Assembly (NCBI RefSeq): GCF_001885075.1
Contig: NZ_MODU01000004.1
Span: 310,001 to 374,000, forward strand
Reading direction: 5' to 3'
From: Alteromonas sp. V450
Lineage (GTDB): Bacteria > Pseudomonadota > Gammaproteobacteria > Enterobacterales > Alteromonadaceae
DNA: 64,000 bases
Translations under genes and position numbers: made by a program
Notes under the pieces: generated by a model
What the model was told of the DNA's origin: nothing
The model's database searches: none
Seen by the model: the letters and a program-made list of their open reading frames with translations, nothing else
Shown: piece by piece, positions 47,062-56,925 of the stretch
Layout: every line of letters begins with the position of its first letter
Numbering within the stretch: the stretch's first letter is position 1

Positions 47062-48165
47062 TTATTTCTCTCCCTTGTATGGGAGTACTTTCATGCCAGC
47101 ACGCATTTGTGTTGCGCCAGCAGCAACGACTTGTTGGCCAAGTGAAATGTCGCCTTGGCGTTTTCCTTCAATAATCGCTAAATTGTTTTCGATGTGCTTT
47201 ACATCGACAGACTGCATGCTTACCGAACTTGTTTCGCTATCATACAGCCACACCGCAAAACCGGAGTCTTTGTCGCCAACCAGTGATCTGACAGGCACGA
47301 CAAACCCATCGGTATACACGCTGCCCTGTAGGCTTACTTTAACCACTGCGCGCGCTCCTGGCGTAAGCGGCAGTTCTTTACGAGGCGCCATGGCGAACAC
47401 CACTTCATAGGTTTGGGAGACAGGGTCGGGTTGAGTAGAGTGCTCTACATAATTAACGGGATACCATTCACTGCGGTTGGTGGCTAACGTAGCGCTGGCT
47501 TGCTTTATTCCACGGCCAATATTAGCAGTAAGCAAACGCTCAGGTACATTAATGTTGAAGTAAATTTTAGACACGTCTTGCAGTCTGGCAATGGGGGTGC
47601 CAGCAGCTACAAAGCTATTGTTTTCAACAAGGCGTTGAGACACTTTTGCGTTAAAAGGCGCATATAGTTGGGTATAGCTTAAATCTTGCTCTGCATTCTT
47701 TAAGTCGATAACGGCGAGTTCGTAAGACGTTTTTGCAGTATCCAGTGAACTTTGTGCAACTAACTTTTGCTCAAACATTCTTTCGATTCTGTCGAGTTCA
47801 CGTTTGGCTTGATCTAAGCGTGTTTTTGATTCTTCAACGCGACGTTCAAATGGCGTTCGATCGATTGTGGCGAGCAGTTTTCCCTTATTGATGTCGCTAC
47901 CCGTGGTCAAGTCGGTTTGAATAAGCCGGCCTGACACTTCAAAACTCAAATCTACCGTTTTAACGGCCGACACAACGGCAGGAAAGGTGAACTCGTCAAA
48001 ATCCGGAATGTTACTGACAGTGGCTAATTTAACGTAACGAGGTTGTACGCTTGACTGCTGTTCGACAGCCTCTTCCGAAGAACATGCACTCAGGGTTAAA
48101 ACTGATAAAGCGCTTAAAAATAGAATGTGAGTAAATCGCATTACGGACATAGGTGTGTAATCCAT
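47062..48165 (-). CDS. RND efflux periplasmic adaptor lipoprotein
   Basis: Membrane fusion protein of about 367 residues. Signal peptide with lipobox (LSAC), barrel-sandwich halves (VSFEVSGRLIQTDL-type and LYAPFNAKVSQRLVENNSFV) flanking a coiled-coil hairpin (about 95-165), then beta-barrel domains. First gene of the operon, divergent from tetR. Several starts are possible (TTG 48171, ATG 48165, 48150, 48141) and none has a clear ribosome site; the lipobox is in frame with all. Confidence 0.92.
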   Translation of the reverse strand: MDYTPMSVMRFTHILFLSALSVLTLSACSSEEAVEQQSSVQPRYVKLATVSNIPDFDEFTFPAVVSAVKTVDLSFEVSGRLIQTDLTTGSDINKGKLLATIDRTPFERRVEESKTRLDQAKRELDRIERMFEQKLVAQSSLDTAKTSYELAVIDLKNAEQDLSYTQLYAPFNAKVSQRLVENNSFVAAGTPIARLQDVSKIYFNINVPERLLTANIGRGIKQASATLATNRSEWYPVNYVEHSTQPDPVSQTYEVVFAMAPRKELPLTPGARAVVKVSLQGSVYTDGFVVPVRSLVGDKDSGFAVWLYDSETSSVSMQSVDVKHIENNLAIIEGKRQGDISLGQQVVAAGATQMRAGMKVLPYKGEK

Positions 48166-48241
48166 TGTCAAGGTAAATAAAGTAGGAATGTGTGAATTTT
48201 AGGTAGCGTGTTCGTTTAATGCCAATAAGAAATGGCCGCCT

Positions 48242-48303
48242 AAAGTAAACTGGTGAGTGCATTTTAGTGTGGTCACATTGAAAAGTAAACTGTTCGGTGT
48301 AAA
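48242..48303. promoter_or_regulatory. Candidate TetR operators (direct repeat)
   Basis: Two related sites, AAAGTAAACTGGTGAGTGCA (48242) and AAAGTAAACTGTTCGGTGTA (48282), 40 bp apart, in the divergent region between the efflux operon and tetR. The second contains an imperfect palindrome TAAACTG-TT-CGGTGTA of the size TetR proteins bind. Confidence 0.5.
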
Positions 48304-48348
48304 ATGATTAGAGTAATGTAATGGGTAACTAATTTCGAGAAATTCCCT

Positions 48349-48963
48349 ATGGTAAGCAATACACGTACGCGTAGTGATATAAAACGCGAAGCTATTATTC
48401 AGGCGGCAACACAAGCTTTTCAAGAGTTTGGCGTAAAGGGCACAAGTATGGATAAGCTGGCTGAACTAGCAAATGTGTCTAAACGCACCGTGTACAACCA
48501 CTTTTCTACGAAAGAAGAGTTGGTGATGCATTTAGTTACGCAGCAATGGCAATCTGCAATGCTTGGAAAAAACAAAGCCTACGATGATGCGCTTGAGTTA
48601 GATGGGCAACTTGAAGACCTGATTTTACAAGACATTGAGTTTATGATGAGTGAATCGCACCTCGATTTAGCGCGCGTAGCCATCGGGCACTTCTTTTACG
48701 AACCAGAAAAACTTAAAGATGAAGTTGCGCAGCTAAAAGCTCAAGAAACGGCAATGCACCGCTTTTTAAAAGATGCTAAAGCCGCTAACAAACTTGCCTT
48801 TGATGATGTAGACCGAGTTGTTGAGGAAATCGATAGCCTTGTCAAAGGGCAGTGCTTTTGGCCTCAGCTTTTTAAAATCGAAGATGCGCTCAGCAATAAA
48901 GAGAAAAAATGCTTGGCGAAAAACACTGCTGCGCTCATCCTTAGTCGTTATGCAGCTGTCTGA
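48349..48963 (+). CDS. TetR-family transcriptional regulator
   Basis: 204 residues: N-terminal helix-turn-helix (IIQAATQAFQEFGVKGTSMDKLAELANVSKRTVYNHFSTKEELV) and a ligand-binding C-terminal domain with the TetR_C pattern. Divergent from the RND operon, so it is most likely the repressor of that pump and of itself. Confidence 0.93.
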   Translation: MVSNTRTRSDIKREAIIQAATQAFQEFGVKGTSMDKLAELANVSKRTVYNHFSTKEELVMHLVTQQWQSAMLGKNKAYDDALELDGQLEDLILQDIEFMMSESHLDLARVAIGHFFYEPEKLKDEVAQLKAQETAMHRFLKDAKAANKLAFDDVDRVVEEIDSLVKGQCFWPQLFKIEDALSNKEKKCLAKNTAALILSRYAAV

Positions 48964-49570
48964 TCGGCTCGCTATCGATTAAAACGCGCTCTAGCTTATA
49001 TGTGTATTAAATGCATGTGTTCGCTGCTGTTAGTTTTTCTAACAGCTTGTCATCCTTCCTCCTCACAGCATTAGCCGCCTGTCATGTGCTGATAGGTGCG
49101 TTCTAATAGTTCTATCGCAAAGTCAATAATCGGCACGCGAGCTCACTCACATTTTCATTTATCGAACACGCCAACATCTTTTCTATATAAAAGGATACAT
49201 GTTGATTTCTTCACATTATGTTGCCTTTCCCCACCTTTTATAGAACGAGAACAACAGGTAGTAACACCTTAAACCAACATAGGTATGGAACCTCCCAAAT
49301 CATCATCTATGTGGGCTGATGTCACTTGGTTGTTTAAAAAATGTTCTGATCGGCTGTTTTTTGCAAGATTGATTAAGAAAATTTATAAAGAGTTTTCAAA
49401 TTTTACTGTTTTGGGTCTCGTCATCTCGCCATTTTTTCTATATTATCCAAACCATAAATAACAACTATTATTATTTGCAATTGCATGAGGCTCTCAGTCA
49501 GAGGCTGAGAAGCAAATGTGAATAGTTGAAAAATATCCACACCACATAAAAGAACACTTGGAGAGCAATT
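48964..49570. other. 607-bp intergenic region
   Basis: Long leader before the siderophore receptor gene. A weak hairpin GCTGTTAG / CTAACAGC (49026-49046) may end tetR. An AT-rich tract follows; a Fur-like site is at 49459. No ORF of note on either strand. Confidence 0.5.
49459..49473. promoter_or_regulatory. Fur-box-like sequence
   Basis: TAACAAC-T-ATTATTA matches 10 of the 14 defined positions of the 7-1-7 Fur consensus TGATAAT-N-ATTATCA and lies about 98 bp before the siderophore receptor start. Confidence 0.4.
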
Positions 49571-51646
49571 TTGAAATTCAAACTTACGAGTATTGCTACT
49601 GCGATAATGTTAAGTCCAGTTGTAGTTGCTGCTGATATGGAAGATATTGAGAGATTGACGGTAGAGGGCAAGTACCTTTCTGTTAATCAGTCGAACTCAA
49701 TTAAGAGCCCAACACCAATTATTGACGTGCCACAAAGTCTATCGATTATCACAGCAGAAGAAATTACCGCTCGCGGTATCACAAGTGTTGGTCAAATTAT
49801 CGATTACACGCCAGGTGTTAATACGTCTCAAGGCGAAGGTCACCGTGACTCTGTGGTATTCCGTGGTGTACGTTCAACTGCTGATTTCTATTTAGACGGC
49901 AACCGTGATGATGTTCAATACTACCGCGCACTTTATAATGTGGAGCAAGTTGAGATCCTTCGCGGCCCCAACGCACTACTTTTCGGCCGAGGCGGTACAG
50001 GCGGTATTTTAAACCGTGTATCTAAAAAGGCGAAAACGGGCGAAAAATTCGTAAACTATAACGTATCTGCTAACACCTTTGGTGCCTATAACCTTCAATT
50101 AGACACAAACGTTGATACAGGCGACAAATCTGCACTTCGTATTAATGCAATGTACGAAAGCTTAGATAACCATCGTGATTTCTTCTACGGCGATCGCTAT
50201 GGCTTTAACCCAACGGCACGTTTTGAAGTGAGCGACGATACTATTGTTGATGTGTCATACGAATATATCGATCACGAGCGCTTCATTGACCGTGGTGTGC
50301 CAACGGCAAACGGCGAGCCTGTTGAAGCATTCGAAAACATCGTATTTGGCGATCCTGACAGCAATTACCAAACGCTAGGCGCTGACGTGTTCCGTGCAAA
50401 CGTAGAGCACACCTTCTCTGATAACTTAAAAGGTAACTTCAATGCTTTTTACGGTGATTATGACAAGGTTTATTCAAACTTCTATGCGGCGGCTTACAAC
50501 GCCGACACTGAAGTAGTAACTCTCGATGGTTATGTAGATACTACGCAGCGTGAAAACCTGATTTTGTCTTCAAACTTAGTTGGCGAGTTCGCGACGGGCA
50601 GCATTGAGCATACGGTTATTTTTGGTGGCGAAGTTATCAATACAAAGTCTAACCAAGATCGTTTTAACCCAGTTTTTGATTCTACAGACGGCGATAGAGA
50701 AGCATTCAACATATCTCGCCCTCTGAGTTTTAGAGGCCTAACCGGCACTAACGCAGACGGTGAAACGGTAACGGCAACATTCACTGATATTAACGACGAT
50801 ACCCATGTAGACCTCGATGTTTACTCTTTCTATGTGCAAGACGAAATTGCACTATCAGAGAATTTCGACTTGGTATTAGGTGCGCGCTTTGACAGCTTCG
50901 ATATTGAGGTGTTTAACGTTGTTGCGGCTGAGACGCGCAACAGAAAAGATGAAGAAGTGTCGCCGCGAGCTGGTCTTGTGTACAAGCCACAAGAAAATAT
51001 CTCAATTTATGCAAGCTACAGCGAGTCATTCCTACCGCGCAGTGGCGAGCAATATGCAAATATAAACGGTGATGCCGACGCTCTTGACCCAGACACCTTT
51101 ACTAACCAAGAAATTGGTATTAAATGGGATTTCAATGACAGCATGAGTTTTACCGCTGCCATCTTTGAAAATGAGCAAACATCGCTTGATAACGATCCTA
51201 ACGACATTGAAAGCTTCATAGAAGTGGATTCAGATGTATCTGGTTTTGAGCTTCAGCTGCAAGGTTATATTACGGATAAATGGTATATCACGGCTAACTA
51301 CAGCAATCTTGACGGTGAAGATGCAAGCGGTGTTGAGTTACGCGAATTACCTGAAAACACCATGTCGGTATGGACAACATATGATGTGAATGATGTATTT
51401 GGTTTCGGTATTGGCGCAACATACCAAGACGAAAGCAAAGTATCGACAAGTGCTTCATCACCAGTACTACCTAGCTATACCCGAGTTGATGCATCAGCAT
51501 ACTATACATTGAGCGACAAAATGCGTCTTCAGCTTAATGTAGAAAACCTGACTGATACGCTTTACTTCCCTAATGCACACTCTACGCATCAGGTAACAGT
51601 CGGTGCACCAATTAACGCTCGTTTATCTTTAATTGGTTCTTTCTAG
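49571..51646 (+). CDS. TonB-dependent siderophore receptor
   Basis: Outer-membrane ferric-siderophore transporter, 691 residues. Signal peptide to about residue 21, plug domain 50-160 with IIDVPQSLSIITAEEITARGITSVGQIIDYTPGV, FRGVRSTADFYLDGNRDD and VEILRGPNALLFGRGGTGGILNRVSK, then a barrel ending in RLSLIGSF with terminal Phe. This group includes Fiu- and FhuE-like receptors; the ligand is not determinable. The TTG start is supported by GGAGAG 5 bp before it and by the signal peptide. Iron control is plausible from the Fur-like site. Confidence 0.95.
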   Translation: MKFKLTSIATAIMLSPVVVAADMEDIERLTVEGKYLSVNQSNSIKSPTPIIDVPQSLSIITAEEITARGITSVGQIIDYTPGVNTSQGEGHRDSVVFRGVRSTADFYLDGNRDDVQYYRALYNVEQVEILRGPNALLFGRGGTGGILNRVSKKAKTGEKFVNYNVSANTFGAYNLQLDTNVDTGDKSALRINAMYESLDNHRDFFYGDRYGFNPTARFEVSDDTIVDVSYEYIDHERFIDRGVPTANGEPVEAFENIVFGDPDSNYQTLGADVFRANVEHTFSDNLKGNFNAFYGDYDKVYSNFYAAAYNADTEVVTLDGYVDTTQRENLILSSNLVGEFATGSIEHTVIFGGEVINTKSNQDRFNPVFDSTDGDREAFNISRPLSFRGLTGTNADGETVTATFTDINDDTHVDLDVYSFYVQDEIALSENFDLVLGARFDSFDIEVFNVVAAETRNRKDEEVSPRAGLVYKPQENISIYASYSESFLPRSGEQYANINGDADALDPDTFTNQEIGIKWDFNDSMSFTAAIFENEQTSLDNDPNDIESFIEVDSDVSGFELQLQGYITDKWYITANYSNLDGEDASGVELRELPENTMSVWTTYDVNDVFGFGIGATYQDESKVSTSASSPVLPSYTRVDASAYYTLSDKMRLQLNVENLTDTLYFPNAHSTHQVTVGAPINARLSLIGSF

Positions 51647-51675
51647 ACAAAGAAAAAACTTTTAATTAATGTTCA

Positions 51676-51707
51676 AAAGCCATTCGTGACAGCGAATGGC
51701 TTTTTTT
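51676..51707 (+). terminator. Terminator after siderophore receptor
   Basis: AAAGCCATTCG / CGAATGGCTTT stem, 6-base loop, seven Ts. Confidence 0.9.
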
Positions 51708-51812
51708 GTTTATGATACCGTATAGTGTATGAGGTAGTTTGTGACAAACAAAGTTAGTGGTGTTGGTGTAATACCTACTATTAGCGCTTTATTAATACTG
51801 AGTAAGTCAGTG

Positions 51813-52301
51813 TTACCCCTGGTTGGCAAAGTCTAGTAGTGTCTGTCCATCCATGCGATAGCCCAGCCATTCAGTTTTCGGTTTAGCGCCGAGTGATTCA
51901 TAGAAATCGATAGCAGGCTTGTTCCAATCTAAGACACTCCACTCAAAACGCCCACAATCGTTTTCTACCGCTGTTTTAGCAAGATACTGCAACAAGGCTT
52001 TACCCGCGCCCAACCCTCTGGATTTAGGTGAAACGTACAGGTCTTCAAGATAAAGTCCATTGCGACCTTGCCACGTGGAATAATTAAAGAAATATACAGC
52101 GAAGCCAATAGGGGCGCCTCCGTTTTCACATATTACGCAATGCGCTGTTGCGCCTTCACCAAATAATGTGTTTGTAAGCATCTCTTCAGAAGCTTCTACT
52201 TCATGTTCGGCTTTTTCGTAAATAGCGAGCTCTAGAATGAACTGACGGATTTGAGAAATATCGTCAGGCGTTGCAGATCTTATAGTAATAGAATTGCTCA
52301 T
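51813..52301 (-). CDS. GNAT acetyltransferase (diamine N-acetyltransferase-like)
   Basis: 162 residues. ITIRSATPDDISQIRQFILELAIYEK at the start, LYLEDLYVSPKSRGLGAGKALLQYLAK as the acetyl-CoA motif (R-G-x-G-x-G/A) and WSVLDWNKPAIDFYESLGA. The ELAIYEK and LEDLYV segments are typical of the spermidine/thialysine acetyltransferase group; substrate is an inference. Confidence 0.9.
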   Translation of the reverse strand: MSNSITIRSATPDDISQIRQFILELAIYEKAEHEVEASEEMLTNTLFGEGATAHCVICENGGAPIGFAVYFFNYSTWQGRNGLYLEDLYVSPKSRGLGAGKALLQYLAKTAVENDCGRFEWSVLDWNKPAIDFYESLGAKPKTEWLGYRMDGQTLLDFANQG

Positions 52302-52324
52302 GATGTCTCTCTCAATATACTCGA

Positions 52325-52352
52325 AAAAAATGAGCCCGAAGGGCTCATTTTT
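52325..52352 (-). terminator. Terminator of the second RND operon
   Basis: AAATGAGCCC / GGGCTCATTT stem with a 3-base loop; the A run on the plus strand gives the T tract for minus-strand transcripts ending after 52410. Confidence 0.85.
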
Positions 52353-52409
52353 ATACTCAGCGTGTACTTTGAACAGGTCGTTTATTATGTTACACCTATT
52401 GAACGTAAG

Positions 52410-55400
52410 CTAGTCTGCCGAGCCCGCAGGTTGAGGGCTATGAGGATCCGACATTCCGTTTTTCCCCTCGCTTTGGCTGGACTTTTTACGCTTGAACTTG
52501 CTCTTTATATACGAAAATGGGCCGTGTAAGTCGAGCAGGATCAAATACAAGCAAGGCACCAAAATTAAGGTGACTAAAGTGGCGTAGAGTACAGCAAAAC
52601 CCAGTGCCACCGCCATAGGAACAACAAACGCTGCCTGTAAGCTTGTTTCAAACATTATTGGAAGCACGCCCACGAAGGTAGTTATTGATGTAAGCGTGAT
52701 CGCTCTGAAACGTGCGGTTCCTGCTTCAGTTACTGCTTCTTTTACGCTGTAACCCTGCGCCCTTCGTTGATTAACAAAATCAGTCATGACCAGCGAGTCG
52801 TTGATCACTACGCCTGCAGCCGCAATTAATCCAAAGTTTGACATCATAGAGAGGTCTAAACCTAGAATAAAGTGGCCAAATACCGCGCCGGTGAAGCTAA
52901 ACGGAATAACTGACATTATGATAAGAGGCTGACCATAACTTTTCAGTGGCACTGCAAGAAGAATGTAAACCATAATCATCGCAGCTAAGAAGAACAATAT
53001 TTGTTCATTTTGCTGCGCTTGTTGCTCCTCGATATCGCCGCCGAGCTCCGTCATTACTGATGGGAAAGTCTCTTTCAATTGAGGAAGCAGTTTTTCCTTT
53101 ATTTCGTCTACAATTTCGTTTGGCTCGACTTGCTCTTCATCGATATTGCCCCATACGTAAACACTGCGATAGCCACCTTCGCGACGAATGTAGCTAATGC
53201 CAGGTTTTTCTTCTAATGCCACGACATCGCCAAGCATCACTTCTTGCCCAGAGGGTGTGGTAATAAGCGAGTATTTAAGGTCGGCAAAGCGTTCTCGAGT
53301 AAGCTCAGGGTAGCGAACCATGACCTTGACCTCTTCACCATTGCGAATAACACGCTGCGCTTCACCACCGTAAAAGCCTGCGCCAACTTGCGATGCAATG
53401 CTAGATAAGGTGAGCCCCAGATCGTATGCAACAGGAAGTAATGTCATTTGAACTTCTTTGCTCGGAGGGTCAATTGTTGAACTTACATCAAACAACCCGT
53501 CTTGCTGTTGTAACATTTCAATGAATTTGAGACCTGCTGCATTAAGCGTATCGATATCTGGGCCAAAAAGTAGATAGCCAAATTCACCGTCGTCACCATC
53601 TCCGTTAACATCATCGATAACGGTAAATGACTTCATACCGGTAATTTCTGGAATAGCTTCTCTCCAACGTCTCGCTAGCTCAAACGTATCAATAGGACGG
53701 TCTTCTTCATTAACTAACGGTGCTAATATACGACCTTCGGTTCGATCTTCATTAAACGCTAGGCGGTCTCTAATCATGCCTCGCCCAAATTCGTCAATGA
53801 TCTGTTGCTCAACATTAAGAATCGTATTTTCAACAATTTTGAGGGCGTTTATTGTTGTTAAATCAGAGACATTTTCGTTCATCTCTATTTTAACGCTTGG
53901 AAAGTCATGAGGTACTTTGGGGTTCGGCACCATGCGTACATAGTTAGCACTGATAAGACCCATACTTAACATCAGCATTGCGATAAAAAGCATAAATACA
54001 GCCCATCGCCATTCAATGGCTTTTTCTACCGTACGCTTGTACGGGCCATTTACAAACGAGAAGAAACCACGATTAAAACGCGCTCGCCAACTGTCTTGTT
54101 TGACTGGCGAAAATGTTGTGTGCGCAAGATGAGCTGGAAGTATAAGCTTAGATTCTATCAAGCTGAAGGCTAAGCAAAGAATAACAACAACTGCAATGTT
54201 GTAGAAGAATGCTCCTTCTGGACCGCTACTAAGCGTAAATGGCGCAAATACAGCGATAGTTGTGAGCACGCCGAACGTCGCTGGCGTAGCAACCCGTTTA
54301 GCGCCGCGCACGACATTGTCTACGCCGCCCCCTTTACTTTCTATCTCGGTATAAGCACTTTCACCAATGACAATGGCATCATCAACGACGATCCCCAACA
54401 CCATAATAAATGCAAATAATGAGAGAATGTTGATACTGACGCCGAAAACAGGCATTAACATCATTGCGCCCAAGAAGCATACTGGAAGGCCAACCATGAC
54501 CCAAAGGGCCAACCTAAAGCGCAAGAATAGCGTTAACATTAGAGCGACAAGTATTGACCCCTGCACCAAATTTGACAGCATCATGTCTAACCTGGCATTG
54601 AGGTAGTATGTCATATCGACTAACACTTCTAGACTGACACCTTGAGGAAGGGTTTCGTTCTTTTGTTCAATATATGTTTTTACAGTTTCAGCAACCGGGA
54701 TGGTATTCTGAGTTTTCGTTGCCTTAACGGCGATATAAATGGCATTTTTACCGTTGTACTTGAAATAGCGTTCGCCTTCTACGAAACCATCGGTAATTAA
54801 CGCAACGTCACCAAGTGTCACCTTGGCACCACCGGCACCAATTTTTACAGGGATCTGTTTGAACTCTTCACCGCTGTAATATTGATTTTCTACTCGCACA
54901 GATACGATACCTGAATTAGTTCGTAGTTGTCCGGCAGAAATATTAGCCGAATAGCTGTTGATAGCTTGGGTAATTTCACCAATAGTCAGGTCATATTTTC
55001 TTAGCGTATCGGGCTTAATTTCTACAGCTATTTCGTCATTTGGCGTATTGGCTTGAACCAGTGAAATTGACCCAAGCTGTAGCAACTCATCTTCTACTTC
55101 TTTTGCCAGTATTTTTAGTTCTGAGAGAGGAAGGTCTCCCACAATTGGCATTTCAATAACTTGTTGCTGGAACTCAACTTGCGATACATTGACAGGCTCC
55201 ATGCCTGCGGGGAAGGTTGCAATACTGTCTACGCGAAGTTTGACCTTATCTAGCACATCGGTGAGTTCTGATTTGGTGTCAACCTCTAGCGTTACCGCCC
55301 CCCCGCCTCTGAAAGCTCGAGAAACCACGCGCTTAATTTCAGTAATGTCTTTTACCGCTTCTTCGACTTTAATAAAAATGCTTTCTTCAATTTCTTGAGG

Positions 55401-55589
55401 TGATGCACCTGGATAGGTTGCATTAACGGTAATGTAGTTTATCTCGATATTGGGAAACATCTGGCGTTGAATAGTCAGGTAGCTCGCTATCCCCATAATG
55501 ATGATAAACACCATTAAAAGGTTTGCGGCTACAGAATTTCTCGCAAACCAAGAAATGATGCCGCTTTGTGTGTCGTTTTGTTTATCCAT
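52410..55589 (-). CDS. RND efflux pump, inner-membrane transporter (second system)
   Basis: 1059 residues, AcrB-type fold with twelve membrane helices. Helix-4 motif MVLGIVVDDAIVIGES has the two adjacent Asp of the proton relay; GVVINDSLVMTDFVNQRRAQG lies in the second half. N terminus IISWFARNSVAANLLMVFIIIMG is typical of the large marine group of such transporters. The basic, Ser-rich C-terminal tail (about 30 residues) is cytoplasmic. Forms an operon with the adaptor gene 9 bp upstream; no channel gene nearby. Confidence 0.95.
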   Translation of the reverse strand: MDKQNDTQSGIISWFARNSVAANLLMVFIIIMGIASYLTIQRQMFPNIEINYITVNATYPGASPQEIEESIFIKVEEAVKDITEIKRVVSRAFRGGGAVTLEVDTKSELTDVLDKVKLRVDSIATFPAGMEPVNVSQVEFQQQVIEMPIVGDLPLSELKILAKEVEDELLQLGSISLVQANTPNDEIAVEIKPDTLRKYDLTIGEITQAINSYSANISAGQLRTNSGIVSVRVENQYYSGEEFKQIPVKIGAGGAKVTLGDVALITDGFVEGERYFKYNGKNAIYIAVKATKTQNTIPVAETVKTYIEQKNETLPQGVSLEVLVDMTYYLNARLDMMLSNLVQGSILVALMLTLFLRFRLALWVMVGLPVCFLGAMMLMPVFGVSINILSLFAFIMVLGIVVDDAIVIGESAYTEIESKGGGVDNVVRGAKRVATPATFGVLTTIAVFAPFTLSSGPEGAFFYNIAVVVILCLAFSLIESKLILPAHLAHTTFSPVKQDSWRARFNRGFFSFVNGPYKRTVEKAIEWRWAVFMLFIAMLMLSMGLISANYVRMVPNPKVPHDFPSVKIEMNENVSDLTTINALKIVENTILNVEQQIIDEFGRGMIRDRLAFNEDRTEGRILAPLVNEEDRPIDTFELARRWREAIPEITGMKSFTVIDDVNGDGDDGEFGYLLFGPDIDTLNAAGLKFIEMLQQQDGLFDVSSTIDPPSKEVQMTLLPVAYDLGLTLSSIASQVGAGFYGGEAQRVIRNGEEVKVMVRYPELTRERFADLKYSLITTPSGQEVMLGDVVALEEKPGISYIRREGGYRSVYVWGNIDEEQVEPNEIVDEIKEKLLPQLKETFPSVMTELGGDIEEQQAQQNEQILFFLAAMIMVYILLAVPLKSYGQPLIIMSVIPFSFTGAVFGHFILGLDLSMMSNFGLIAAAGVVINDSLVMTDFVNQRRAQGYSVKEAVTEAGTARFRAITLTSITTFVGVLPIMFETSLQAAFVVPMAVALGFAVLYATLVTLILVPCLYLILLDLHGPFSYIKSKFKRKKSSQSEGKNGMSDPHSPQPAGSAD

Positions 55590-55598
55590 GACAGCCCC

Positions 55599-56747
55599 TT
55601 AATTCGCTTTAGCTGTCACAAGTTCGCTGGTGGGTTTAATCACCTTAACTGACATACCGTTTTGAGGATATTCAGGCAAGCTCATCACGACCTTGTTAGC
55701 ATCAAAGCTCCCCTGAATTAAAAAATCACCGCTTTCTTCACGAACTACCGTTACTTTTTGCGACTTCAACTTATCGTCTTCATCGAGCGTCCACAATAAG
55801 CGATTGGTAACAAGTTCCTGTGGAACGCGATAAACATCACTGAGTGTTTTACCCTCAAACGATATCGTGCTGTAAGCGCCAAATTTCACTACAGGCTTGA
55901 TTGAATTGATAGCGTAGGGATCTTCTATACGCGCTACGAAATAGCGCATGCGTGTGGTGTTATCGATAACGCCGGTGTCTCTGTGGATCACGCCTTTTAC
56001 CGAAACGCCTTGAACATCGTCAATTTCTATAGCTACTTCGCTACCAACTGTGGCTTCACTTAAAAAGACGCTATCAAAACCGGCTACTGGAAAAGTCACC
56101 TCAGCAAATTCAATGTTATTAAGCACGGCTACTGGAGAACCCTGCGTCACATAATCACCGGTGCTAATATCACGTGAGACGACTAATGCATCGTAGGGGG
56201 CTTTAACTTTACAATTTTCTAGGTCTCTTTGCGCTATTTTAAGTTGCGCTTCAGCCGACTTAACACCTGCTTGTGCACTCATCACTTGCGGTTTTCGAAG
56301 GTAAAGATCTGTTACCCTTGCGTTAGGCATTGTTTTGGCTTCTTTAGCTGCAACATCTGCTTGGGCTTGTTCTTGAATGAGTTGTGCTTTGGCGCTGGCC
56401 AAGTTGGCTTCGGCAAGCAGAAACGCTGCCTCATATGCATCGGATTCTATTTCAAATAGAACCTCGTTGCGCCTGATTAGACCACCGCTTACGAATTTCG
56501 GGTTCCACTTTTCTACTTCGCCAGAAACTTGAGCAGCCAAATTAGTCGTTTCAAGGGGCGTAATTTCACCGTAAGAGTGTAGCTGAACGCGAACATTTTC
56601 TGGCGTGAGGGACTCGACGGTGACAGTAGGGCGAGTGTCGACTTCTTCTTGAATTGCTGAGTCGGACGCTGATGCCTCGATTCCTTTCATCCCCATGTAG
56701 CCTACTAGCAGAACACCAATAGGTAATGCAATTTTCATCCATTTCAT
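55599..56747 (-). CDS. RND efflux periplasmic adaptor (second system)
   Basis: 382 residues with an N-terminal membrane anchor (IALPIGVLLVGYMGMKG), no lipobox, then lipoyl halves (LAAQVSGEVEKWNPKFVSGGLIRRNEVLFEI and CKVKAPYDALVVSRDISTGDYVTQGSPV) around an alpha hairpin (about 105-165) and beta-barrel domains. Start ATG 56747. Upstream, 56847-56868 holds a sequence shared with the tetR-linked operator region. Confidence 0.92.
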   Translation of the reverse strand: MKWMKIALPIGVLLVGYMGMKGIEASASDSAIQEEVDTRPTVTVESLTPENVRVQLHSYGEITPLETTNLAAQVSGEVEKWNPKFVSGGLIRRNEVLFEIESDAYEAAFLLAEANLASAKAQLIQEQAQADVAAKEAKTMPNARVTDLYLRKPQVMSAQAGVKSAEAQLKIAQRDLENCKVKAPYDALVVSRDISTGDYVTQGSPVAVLNNIEFAEVTFPVAGFDSVFLSEATVGSEVAIEIDDVQGVSVKGVIHRDTGVIDNTTRMRYFVARIEDPYAINSIKPVVKFGAYSTISFEGKTLSDVYRVPQELVTNRLLWTLDEDDKLKSQKVTVVREESGDFLIQGSFDANKVVMSLPEYPQNGMSVKVIKPTSELVTAKAN

Positions 56748-56846
56748 AGCTTAGTCTACTTTTATAACGAATACTTGGCTTAGTGTAGCGCTAAAGTGTT
56801 TCAGTAATACAGTTCAAATGTAACTAAACATGAGTCAATTTTTTGT

Positions 56847-56868
56847 AAAGAGTGGTGTTCGGTGTAAA
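56847..56868. promoter_or_regulatory. Candidate operator shared with the first RND operon
   Basis: Contains TGTTCGGTGTAAA, an exact 13-base match to 48291-48303, with AAAG also shared at the same distance upstream (17 of 22 positions). It lies 100 bp before the second adaptor gene. Confidence 0.45.
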
Positions 56869-56925
56869 TCGCGAGAAATATTTGGTCTTAAAACCATTGA
56901 TACCAACGTGGAAATCGACGTGGAG

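Noticed and set aside
49492..49510. TCTCAG / CTGAGA hairpin before the siderophore receptor as a terminator or riboswitch
   Set aside because: Short stem, no T run and no known aptamer pattern.
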